Assembly: GCA_037176705.1 (NCBI GenBank)
Contig: CM073893.1
Span: 13,950,074 to 14,014,073 of the forward strand
DNA: 64,000 nucleotides
From: Molossus alvarezi
Taxonomy: Eukaryota > Chordata > Mammalia > Chiroptera > Molossidae
Reading direction: 5' to 3'
Part shown: piece by piece, positions 36,001 through 45,148 of the stretch
Layout of the letters: each line of letters starts with the position of its first letter
How positions within the stretch are numbered: position 1 is the stretch's first letter
Notes under the pieces: model-generated
Told to the model about the DNA's origin: nothing
Database searches by the model: none
Seen by the model: the letters and a program-made list of their open reading frames with translations, nothing else
Position numbers and translations under genes: made by a program

Positions 36001-37029
36001 TGAATCCATAAAAATCCTAGAAGAAAATGTAGGGAACAAACTTTCGGACATCATATGCAGCAGAATTCTCACTGATACATCACCTAAGGCAACAGAAACA
36101 AAGGAGAAAATGAACACATGGGACTACATCAAACTCAAAAGCTTCTGCACAGCAAAAGAAACAATCACCAAAATGGAAAGGCAACCCACTGTATGGTAGA
36201 ACATCATTGCCAATGATACATCAGATAAGGGGTTAATTTCCAAAATATATAGAGTACACATACAACTCAACAAAAGGAAGACAAAGAGCCCAATTAAACA
36301 ATGCGCAGAGGAGCTGAACAGACACCTCCCCAAACAGGACATACACATGGCCAAGAGACATATGTAGAAATGCTCCACTTCACTAATCATCAGAGAAATG
36401 CAAATTAAAACAACAATTAGTTATCACCTCACACCTATCAGAATGGCTGCCATCAACAAAACATCAAACCAGTGTTGGCGCCCCGGCCAGTTTGGCTTAG
36501 AAGTTGTAGTATCAGCCTGTGGACCAGAGGATCCCGGGTTCGGTTCCTGCTAAGGGCACGTACCAAAAAAAAAAAAAAGGGTATAAATAAAACAAATGTT
36601 GGCAAGGTTGTGGAGAAAAGGGGACTGCTGGTGGGAATGCAGACTGGTGAAGCCACTATGGAAAACACTATGGTGTTACCTCAAAAAATTAAAAATTGAA
36701 TTGCCATTTGACTCAGTGATCCCAGTTATAGGCATATACCCTGAGAAGCCTGAAACACCAATCAGAAAGAATATATGTACCCCCATGTTCATAGCAGCAC
36801 TATTACAATAGCTAAGATCTGAAAACAGCCCAAGCGTCCATCAGTAGACAAGTGGATAAAAAAGTAGTGGTACATATATACAGTGGAGTACTATGCAGCT
36901 GTAAGAAAGAAAGATCTCCTATCCTTTGAGATGACATAGAGGGACCTGGAAAGTATTATCCTAAGCAAAACAAGCCAAGCAGGGAAAGACAAATACCACA
37001 TGATCTCACTTATTTGTGGAATATTATGA
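33087..37029 (+). pseudogene. L1-B ORF2 (endonuclease and reverse transcriptase), disrupted
   Basis: It starts at ATG 33087 (MAINKYISIITLYVNGLN). Endonuclease text includes gacttcaacacccc (GDFNT) near 33502 and the 74-residue open piece at 33518-33742. Reverse-transcriptase text includes [21 protein letters not shown] (about 34657-34714) and LSLFADDIILYMEN (about 35171). The C-terminal region with [20 protein letters not shown] lies at about 36650. It ends at TGA 37027-37029. There are many stops, a SINE fragment at 36481 and a small local duplication near 35612-35650, so it is non-functional. Confidence 0.82.
36481..36578 (+). mobile_element. Head-only VES fragment with A-tail
   Basis: It contains only the tRNA-derived head through the B box (cccgggttcggttcctgcta, then agggcacgtacc) and then about 15 A residues. 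CT body and normal tail are absent. Flanks aaaccagtgttggcg (36466-36480) and aaacaaatgttggca (near 36591-36605) are a likely diverged TSD. Confidence 0.8.
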
Positions 37030-37852
37030 ACATAACAGTCTGAGGAATAGGGTAGACCCAGAGATGTGGAAGTAGGGTACAGACTGACAACCCTCAGAAG
37101 TGGTGGGGGGAGAAAAGAGATAAACCACAGAATTCATGTTTATGTATGCATAACCAATGGACATGGACCACAAAGCCAGGGACTTGGTAGGGGGCATCGG
37201 GAGGAGGGTGTCAATGGGGTAAAAAAGGAGGAACATCTGTAACAAAAATAAAATAAAATAAAGAAAAGAAATTAAAAAATAAAAAAAGAATTACAAATTG
37301 GTTGTTAGACTGATGAACCTCAAAGGGAAAAGGGGAGGAAGGGCAGAATGAGATAAACCAAAGAACTTCTATGCATACAGTCATTCCTCACCTCTTTGTG
37401 CTTTGACTTTTGTCGCTTCACTCTATTGCAGTTTTTTCAAATATATTCATTAAGTTGATCAAGACAGTGAAAATGATACAGCACATGCTCTGTTGTCTGA
37501 GTCAATTATACACCCGTGTATTACAATTAAAATTAAAATTACTGTATGTATGGACTGTAGGCCTATGTATTCGAGCACCTCCACAAATTCTTCAATGCCA
37601 GGTGCAACCGCTTGACCACTCCTTGTGTGTGGCCAATAACTTTTTTCCAAAAAATAAGATGTGGTAAAACCAAGCCAATCAGAGTATGCTGTTCACTGAT
37701 TGGCTATCCTATTCTCTTCCTAACCTGGCCACTGATTGGCTAAGCCTCACGCAACTTTGTTTCTCTCATATACACTTCTACATTGCTATGCATTGGAAGC
37801 ATCTTTGCTCTTTAAGTGTTTGCAATTTCTGAGAACTTTTATCTAAGCCCAT

Positions 37853-37946
37853 GATGTCTCCTAAATGTGCTGCTTCTTCTAAGTATTCTGATGATTAAAC
37901 TGAGAGCCGGAGGAAGATGCTTACCATCCAGGAGAAGGTGAAACTC
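37853..37946 (+). repeat. Inverted repeat arm 1 (transposase start)
   Basis: This 94-bp arm covers the transposase start. Its reverse complement recurs at 38424-38517 with roughly 88% identity judged by eye, including gtaagcatcttcctccgg unchanged. Confidence 0.9.
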
Positions 37947-38423
37947 TTGCATATGATCAAAGACAGCAAGAAAATCGTGGAGATTGCCCGCCGTTATGAC
38001 TTGAATGAGTCTACCATTCGCTCCATCTGTAAAGATAAAAAAAACATCCATGCAACGGCTACTGTCTCTTTCAACAAGGAAGCAAAGCATATTACGACAA
38101 GTCGTAAAAAGTTCATAGTGAAAACGGAGTCTGCCCTAGCCATTTGGATCAGTGACAGCTGCAAGAAAAACATTCCGTTGGATCCGCTGGTCATCCGGGA
38201 GAAGGCGAGGCAGCTCTATCAGCACTTAATGGCAGATGAACCTCAACTAGGACCCTCTTCTGCAATGTTCATGGATTTCATCGTGAGCAAGGATTGGTTT
38301 GAGAAGTTCCAGAAAAGGTATCATCTGAAAAGTGTCATTCTCCACAGAGAAGCTGCCTCTGTGGACCAACCTGCAGCAGAGGACTATGTGAACAACGCGT
38401 TCCAGAAAATCCTTGAGAAGAAT

Positions 38424-38517
38424 GAGTATCACCTTCTCCTAGAAGGTAAGCATCTTCCTCCGGCACTCAGTTTCATCATCAGAAGGCTTAGAAGGAACAG
38501 CACGTTTAGGAGCCATC
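38424..38517 (-). repeat. Inverted repeat arm 2, inside the transposase ORF
   Basis: This is the reverse complement of 37853-37946. It encodes LLLEGKHLPPALSFIIRRLR in frame with the transposase and separates EKNEYH from PEEVFKMDKRKLFWK, two stretches that adjoin in relatives. Confidence 0.9.
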
Positions 38518-38910
38518 CAGAAGAGGTGTTCAAAATGGACAAAAGAAAACTGTTCTGGAAAAGAATGCCTTCCTGAACATTCATGTTCAAGGATGAGGCC
38601 AAGTTCCGTGGCTTCAAGGCATATAAGGATCACATGACTATTGTTATGTGATGCTGAGAGATTTTTGCTCAAGGCTGCCCTTATCTACAAGGCCAAGAAC
38701 CCTAGGGCCCTGAATAATAAAAACAAGAACTTGCTGCCAGTGCACTAGATGCACAATGACAAGGGCTTGATCATGAAACAGCTGTCATCAGACTGGTTCC
38801 ACAAGTGTTTCATCCCCCAAGTCAAGCTGTATCTTGCGGAAAAGGGACTCAAGTTTAATGTACTTCTCCTCATGGACAATGCTGGAGGTCATGCACAAGA
38901 CCTATCCTAT

Positions 38911-41029
38911 TCTGGTCAAGATGGCAGCATACGTTAATACAGTATTGTGTCCTCCCACAACCACATCAAAGTTACAACTACTGAACAACCATCATTCAAA
39001 ACCACCTGATATTGCACTGAATGGAAGTCCTACAACTACGAAATTAAAGAAGCAGCCACATTGAGACTGGTAGGAGGGGCAGAGGTGGCTGGGCTGATCC
39101 CACACCCACATGTGACCGATAAAAATCAGGAGTGTACCTCAGCTGGGAAGGTCATCCCTGAGGACTGAGGGGTCCCTCACCCACACCAGGCTCCCCATTC
39201 AAGGTTCCAGTGCCAGGAAGAGAAGTCCCCATAACTTATGGCTGGAAAAATCAGCAGGAACTGAGGCTCAGGGAGACTGAGGCAGCTGGAGCCTCAGGCA
39301 GCTCCTCTTAAAGGGCCTGCGGACGGACTTATTGGACTCACTCCCTCTAAGGTTGGAGGGGAGGCAGCTTGAGGGGCACCAGAGACATACAGGGAAGAAC
39401 TGAGCTGTTTGGCACTGGAGCGAGGGCTGGAGAGGGGGCTTTCTCCGGGACAAACGTGCTGTCAGAGGCCTTTGTTCCTTTAATGAGCCCTTCCCTGGGG
39501 CGGCAGACAGCCGCCATATCTGGGACCCCAGCAACCTGGCTCACACTGGTTGCCCCACCCTGGTGATTCCCTGAGGCCCCGCCTCACCCAACTTTCAGGC
39601 CCACCCAAGCTGTTGCCAGTTGCTTTACCATAGGATTGGCCAGTCTTGGATCCTGCTTCAGGTTTTTCCTAAATTCTTTCAAACGAGCAGCATCTGGTCT
39701 CAGCGAGCCCCATACCTCTCATTAAGTAATACACTGAAACAAACACAGGGAGGCAGCCAAAATGAGGAGACACAGAAACAGGTCCCAAATGAAAGAGCAG
39801 AATAAAACCCCAGTAAAAGAACTAAGTGAAAGGGAGATAAGCAACCTAACAGATACTGAGTTCAAAATACTGCTTATAAGGATGCTCAATGAACTTAGTG
39901 AGAACCTCAGTGAACTTAGGGAGGGCCTCAAGAGCATAATAAAGGACCAGTCAGAAATGAAGGAGGCACTAACAGAAATAAAGAATAATTTACACACATT
40001 CAATAGTAGAGCAGGTAAAGCCAAGAAGCAAACCATCGATTTGGAACATAAGAAAGCAAAAAACACTCAATCAGAACAGCAAAAAGAAAAAAGAATCCAA
40101 AAATGAGGAGAATGTAAGGAGCCTCTGGGACAACTTCAAGCGTGCCAACATTCGCATCCTGGGGGTGCCAGAAGGAGAAGAGAGAGAACAAGAAATCAAA
40201 AACCTATTTGAAACAATAATGCCAGAAAACTTCCCTAATTGGTAAAGGAAATAGATATACAAGTCCAGGAAGCACAGAGAGTCCCAAACAAGATGAACCC
40301 CAAGAGGCCCACACCAAGACACATCATCATCAAAATGCAAAAGGTTCAAGACAAAGAGAGAATCTTAAAAGCAGCAAGAAAAAAGCGGTTAGTTACCTAT
40401 AAGGGAGTTCCCATTAGGCTGTCAGCTGATTTCTCAAAAGAAACTTTGCAGGCCAGAAGAGACTGGCAAGAAATATTCAGAGTGATGAAAAGCAAGAACC
40501 TACAACCAAGATTACTCTATCCTGCAAAGCTGTCATTTAGAATCAATGGTCATATAAAGAGTTTCCCAGACAAGAAAAAATTAAAAGAGTTCATCACCAC
40601 CAAACTGTTATTATATGAAATGTTGAAGGGTCTTTTTGAAGAAAAAGATAAAATATATGAACAAAATGGCAATGAATACATATCTATCGACAGTTGAATC
40701 TACAAACAAAATGAACAGGAAGAACAAAAACATTCTCATAGTACAGAGAACATTTTGTTGGTTGCCAGATGGGAGGGGGGTTGGGGGAATGGGTGAAAAA
40801 AGTGAAGGGATTAAGAAGTACAAATTGATTGCTAGACTGACAAACCTCAAAAGAAAGGGCGTTGGGGGGTGAGAAGAAATAAACCAAAAAATGTATAAGT
40901 AACCAATGGTCACAGACAACAGTGTGGGGAAAGGCAGGAGGGGGATGGGAGTGGGGAGGAGGGGGTCAATGGGGGAAAAATTAGGAGCATCTGTAATACA
41001 TTCAACAATAAAGATAAAAAAAAAAAAAT
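38911..41029 (+). mobile_element. Half-LINE copy 2 (HAL1-like, no ORF2), inside Tigger
   Basis: This copy is full length at both ends. The 5' UTR is 38911-39761, starting tctggtcaagatggcagcat, ORF1 is 39762-40697, and a short 3' UTR ends acattcaacaataaagat plus an A tract. The perfect 13-bp TSD agacctatcctat lies at 38898-38910 and 41030-41042 in the Tigger transposase. No reverse-transcriptase sequence lies between ORF1 and the tail. Its 5' UTR lacks about 0.5 kb present in copy 1 (roughly 27900-28460). Confidence 0.92.
39762..40697 (+). pseudogene. Half-LINE copy 2 ORF1, nearly intact
   Basis: It starts at ATG 39762 (MRRHRNRSQMKEQNKTPVKE), and the full span of 312 codons is normal for an L1-type ORF1. 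Residues about 20-110 are a heptad-rich coiled coil (LSENLSELREGLKSIIKDQS). RRM-type text follows (LWDNFKRANIRILGVPEGEE), then the C-terminal domain (RLSADFSKETLQARRDWQEI, LLYPAKLSFRINGHIKSFPD). It ends FEEKDKIYEQNGNEYISIDS then TGA. Lesions are a stop at 40104-40106 and a frame change near 40240, so few mutations separate it from an open frame. Such proteins bind and chaperone their RNA. A reverse transcriptase would have to come from an L1. Confidence 0.85.
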
Positions 41030-42474
41030 AGACCTATCCTATGACGGTGTGCAGATCGAGTTCCTTCCTCCCAACACCACTTCACTGATCCAGCCCATGG
41101 ATCAAGGCGTTATTCACGCCTTCAAGGCCCTCTACATGTGAAACACCCTGCAGCACCTCGTCGAAGGCACGGACCTTGAGAACTTCTTGCTGAAGGAGTA
41201 CTGCTGGCAGTATACCATCGTGACCTGTCTGAATAACATCCAGGCCGAATTGAAGGACATAAAGATGGAGACCATGAAGGCCAGCTAGAAGATGTTGTGA
41301 CCTGAAATTGTCCACAATTACAGAGGATTCACCCCAGAGAATATAATGACTCGGCAGTGGATAAGGCAGTTAGGCTGGCCCAGATGCTGGGAAGAGAAAA
41401 TTTCACAGATATGACCCAAGATGACATGGATGAGCTGCTGGAGACACATTCGGATCCCTTAACTGACGAGGATCTGGTGGAGATGACTAAGTCTGCAAGT
41501 GAGGTGGAGGAAGAGCAGCCAGAGGTTCCTGGGGATCAGGAGGAGAAAGTTGGCCGTACACTTGAGCGTCTCTCACAAGTTGTGAGAACTGTTAAGGTAG
41601 TACAGGACATGATTGGCAAATGGGGGCCACAAATGATGTGTGCATTGCAGTTCCAGAATGCACTTGATGGAGCCATAGAACCCTACAAAAGCCTCCACAC
41701 ATATGTCTGAAAAGACAGCACCAGCAACTGCCGATCATGATGTTCTTCAGCCGCCCACCCAGACACCCACTGCCTATTCCTGGTACTCCTTCAGCGGAAG
41801 AAGATGATGATGCACATGCTGAAGATACTGCACCACCTGAAGACTCTCCTACTCAGGTTATGCCTTCAGAGGAGCAGTTACTTTGCTCTTCTTTGCTGTG
41901 CTACTGCATTTTCATTACTTCATCTTCATCTACTGCATCTTCCTCTCTTCATCTTCATCGCTTCATCATCCAACAAGTTGCACTATTTTCTTAGGATAGT
42001 GATTGTGTGTAAGAACTGTGTATGTGTGTAATTAAATGTACAATAATAATATATTTGTCACATCTAATATGTCTTATTTTCTCTTATTTTGCCTAATATA
42101 TTGGGTAATAAGAGTGTAATAGTGACTAAAGGGTGTTATTTCATGTCTAGAGAGCTCTAATAATGTTTTTAAATAAGTATTTAGAAGGTCATAAACAGGT
42201 TTTCTATGCTCTAACTGAAAATATTCAATTTATAAATAAAGAATCCTACTTCGTGGAAATTCATTTATCGCGGTAGAGTCTGGAACTGATTAACAGCGAT
42301 AAACCAGGGCCGACTTATATGCATAGCCAATGGACACAAACAATAGTGTGGGGAAGGCAAGTAGGGGGTGGGATTGGGGATGAGGGGGTCAACAGAAAAA
42401 AGGGGGGACATCTATAATACATTCAACAATAAAGATGAGTTTAAAAAATAAATATAAATAAATAAATAAAACAA

Positions 42475-43026
42475 AAGTCAGGTCATGTCACTCCCCTGCC
42501 CCTCCCCCAGCTTGAAATCTTCTGATCTGGAGCCATGCTTCTCATCTCACTCAAAATATATCCCAAACTCCTACCTAACGGCTGCTGACTGCCTCTCTGA
42601 CCGCTTCTCCCTCATTTACTCTGTAACAACTACCACTGACCTTGCTATTTCCAGAACATTCCGAGCCCACTCCTACCTCAAGCCCTTTCTCTTTGCAGTT
42701 CCTTCTGCCTTATGTGCTCTTCCCCCAGATAGTCACATGGTTCCAGGCTCACTTCTTTCAGGTCTCTCATCAAATATCATTTTATTAAGAATGCTTTCTG
42801 CCCTGGTGGTTTGGCTCAGCGGTTAGAGCATTGGCCTGCAGTTTGTCCCCGGCCCTGGCTGGGTTGTGCGGGAGGCAGCCACTCAGTGTGTCCCTTTCAT
42901 GTCAATGTTTCTCTCTCTCCCTCTTCCTCTCTCTCCTTCCCACTCTATCTGAACAAAAAATAGAAAAATATCCGCGGGTGAGGATAAAAAAAGTATGCCT
43001 TCCTATCTTTTCCATAGAAGGGTTTT
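42475..43026 (+). mobile_element. L2 LINE 3' fragment, interrupted by a VES
   Basis: The blocks gtcaggtcatgtcactcccc and cttctttcaggtctctcatcaaat are L2 3' landmarks. It resumes after the VES to about 43026. Confidence 0.65.
42800..42990 (+). mobile_element. VES SINE lacking the B box
   Basis: The head runs to ggcctgcagt and then jumps to ttgtccccggccc, so about 60 bp that includes the B box is missing. TSD agaatgctttct (42788-42799) and agtatgccttcct (42992-43004). Confidence 0.88.
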
Positions 43027-43034
43027 AAAAATAG

Positions 43035-43475
43035 CCTGGCTGGCCCTGGCTGGTTTGGCTCAGTGGTTAGAGCGTCGACCTGCGGTCCTGAGAGACCCGG
43101 GTTCGGTTCCCGCTAAGGGCGCGTACCTCGGTTGCAGTTTGTCCCCGACCCTGGTTGGTCGTGCGGGTGGCAGCCACTCGATGTGTCCCTTTCATATCGA
43201 TGTTTCTCTCTCTCTATCTCTTCCTCTCTCTCCCTCCCACTCTATCTGTACAAAAAATGGAAAAATGTCCTCAGGTGAGGATAAAAAAAAAAAATAGCCT
43301 GGCTGGTGTGGTTCAGTGGATGGAGATGTCCCGGTTCTATTCCAGGTCAGGGCACATGCCCAGGTTGCAGGCTCCATCACCCATAGGGGGCAGGCAGGAG
43401 GCAGCTGATTGATGTGTCTATCTCTCTCCCTTTGTCTCTCTATAAAAAAAATCAATAAAAACATATTTAAAAAAA
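43035..43475 (+). mobile_element. Bat SINE split by a VES
   Basis: The outer SINE begins cctggctgg at 43035, is interrupted at 43044-43290, and continues with gtgtggttcagtggatgg to ataaaaacatattt. Flanks ttttaaaaatag and aaaaaaaaatag. Confidence 0.85.
43044..43290 (+). mobile_element. VES SINE
   Basis: Near-consensus head ccctggctggtttggctcag, B box gggttcggttcc and tail cctcaggtgaggataaaaa are present. The 16-bp TSD aaaatagcctggctgg occurs on both sides. Confidence 0.95.
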
Positions 43476-43815
43476 AATAGGGTATATGCCCCCAGATACA
43501 CAAAATTTTTCCAAGAAATACCTAGGCATTCATATAGTGTTAAGGGGGAAACTTTTCAAAGCCTCAAGTTCTACCTGCATTCTTTGCTAAATTTGTTCAA
43601 CTTGAGTATAACTAGGGTCAAATGTCTTACAAGTTCCCTCTTCTCGCCTCTCCTTTCAAAACAGATCCTTCTTCTAATTAACAAGATAATTAGAAGAGAT
43701 AATTACCTCTCCCTCATCCCAAGTCTTATAATGATGGAATGTCCATGCAAAACTTCTAGGTTTTCAGTCAAATGTTTATTTGAAATGTTGAGGTTTTGTT
43801 TGAGAAAGTATATAA

Positions 43816-44024
43816 TGCCCGGTCGGTGTGGCTCACTGAGCATCGACTCATGCACCAAGAGGTCGCTGGTTTTATTCCCTATCAGGGCACATACCCAGGT
43901 TGTGGGCCCGAACCCTAGTGAGGGCATACAGGAGGCAGCCAATCGATGTTCTCTCTCAATGATGTTTTTATCTCTCTCTCCCTCTCTCTCTAAAATCAAT
44001 AAAGAAAAATATTTTTTTAGAAAA
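43816..44024 (+). mobile_element. Bat SINE
   Basis: Head tgcccggtcggtgtggctca and tail taaaatcaataaag are present. TSD agaaagtatataa (43803-43815) and agaaagtacataa (44025-44037). Confidence 0.93.
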
Positions 44025-44037
44025 AGAAAGTACATAA

Positions 44038-44750
44038 CACTAGTGACTAAATAAAAAATTTCTTTGTCGTTCAAGTAGTTTTAATTCATTACCTTTATCA
44101 AAATGAAAGGAGTACCTAATAGGGTTATTCACTAGCTATCTAAAAATAATTTTTGATGAAAGATCACCAAGTGATTTTTGGCATTTAACTCAGAAGGAGT
44201 TCAGAGAATTGAGTGACATTACTCTAACAGAACCTTCCCACTTCTATCTATTTATGTATGCAGCCAAGATTTCTTGGCACTTGCATCTATAAAAATAAAA
44301 ATAGTAAAAGAATTAATGTTTGACCTTATATATTCAGGCATTAAGTCATATTCAGCCATGGGTATCTGAACTAAATCTATTTAAAAATAAGATGTATTTA
44401 TAATAAAAATTTTGTTTTTTATGTTATAAAAAAAGTATGATGGTTTTCAGGTATAAAAAATACGTCACAATAAGATACATTCTAAACTGGAAATGCAAGT
44501 ACAGGAGAAAAAGAAATAGTATAATATTTCCCACAGTTATAGATAAGTTTATTTATAGTTTTAAAATGGATGAATTGATGATGGTAAATATCAAATAATA
44601 TGGTAATTTGATTTCATTAGACATAGTTTTAAAAGTAATATAACTAAATTTTTAATAAAAGCAAAACTTTTCACAATATGCAGAAGTTACATATTTTATA
44701 ACTACTAATGCTAATATTTAAAAGCCCATTTAAAAATGGTAAGAATCAAA
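44038..44750. other. AT-rich non-coding stretch with a possible transposase remnant
   Basis: It is mostly AT-rich DNA without a clear repeat call. A short frame at about 44155-44291 reads SDFWHLTQKEFRELSDITLT then further residues. This loosely recalls the C-terminal dimerisation region of hAT transposases. Nothing else was recognised. Confidence 0.3.
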
Positions 44751-45148
44751 GGTCAAGATGATGGTACAGGTAAACGCGGTATCGCGTCTTCCCACAACCA
44801 CATCAAAGTTACAACTAAACTACAGAACAATCATCATTCAAAACTGCCTGAAATCGCGCTGAATGAAAGTCCTACAACTACGAAAGTGAAGCAGGAGCCA
44901 CATCCAGACTGGTAGGAGAGGCGGAGGTGGAGGGGCTGGTCCCACACCCATGTGTGGCAAATAAAAATCAGGAGGACACCTGGCTAAGAAATAAACCAAA
45001 GAACTTATGTGCATAACCAATGGACACAGACAACAATATCAGCAAAGGCAGGAGGGGGGCAGGAGTGGGGAAAAAGGGGTCAATGGGGGAAAAATGAGGA
45101 ACATCTGTAATACATTCAACAATAAAGATAAAAAAATTTTTAAAAAAA
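44751..45148 (+). mobile_element. Mini half-LINE: 5' UTR fused to 3' UTR, ORF1 deleted
   Basis: It starts ggtcaagatgatggtacagg and follows the half-LINE 5' UTR for about 240 bp. It then switches near 44990 to 3' UTR text (gaaataaaccaaagaactta) and ends acattcaacaataaagata plus an A-rich tail. All of ORF1 and most of the 5' UTR are absent, leaving a SINE-sized derivative of about 0.4 kb. No clear TSD was found. Confidence 0.8.

Larger units (their letters stand above)
37854..41710 (+). pseudogene. Tigger transposase, broken
   Basis: The likely start is ATG 37854 (MSPKCAASSKYSDD), followed by a stop at 37896-37898. An in-frame 219-codon stretch runs from Met 37917 to 38574. Domain order follows pogo-type transposases: a CENP-B-like helix-turn-helix (LTIQEKVKLLHMIKDSKKIV, with SKKIVEIARRYDLNESTIRS), a second DNA-binding part (FIVSKDWFEKFQKRYHLKSV), then a DDD catalytic core. 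Candidate acidic residues are Asp 38538-38540 (FKMDKRKLFWK), Asp 38875-38877 (LLMDNAGGH) and Asp 41100-41102 (IQPMDQGVI). A half-LINE insertion at 38911, several stops and a frameshift near 41345 separate the last piece (41357-41710, acidic C-terminus). An inverted copy of the gene's own start sits at 38424-38517. It is dead. Confidence 0.82.
37378..42317 (+). mobile_element. Tigger/pogo-type DNA transposon, split by a half-LINE
   Basis: Ends are cagtcattcctc at the left and, reverse-complemented, aagtcggccctgg at the right: diverged terminal inverted repeats with CAGTC-like tips. Removing the half-LINE leaves about 2.8 kb, near the usual full length of autonomous Tiggers. It carries a recognisable transposase. 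It sits in the 3' UTR of half-LINE copy 1, and both flanks read tatgcata (37370-37377 and 42318-42325). The expected TA duplication is contained in these flanks but does not explain them fully. Confidence 0.75.

Noticed and set aside
38439..38672. Minus-strand open frames across the Tigger transposase (also 37839-38090) sharing a GKHLPPALS-type sequence
   Set aside because: The frame at 37839-38090 has no independent support. Its similarity to the plus-strand ORF is explained by the 94-bp inverted repeat, not by a second gene. The frame at 38439-38672 is an antisense shadow.
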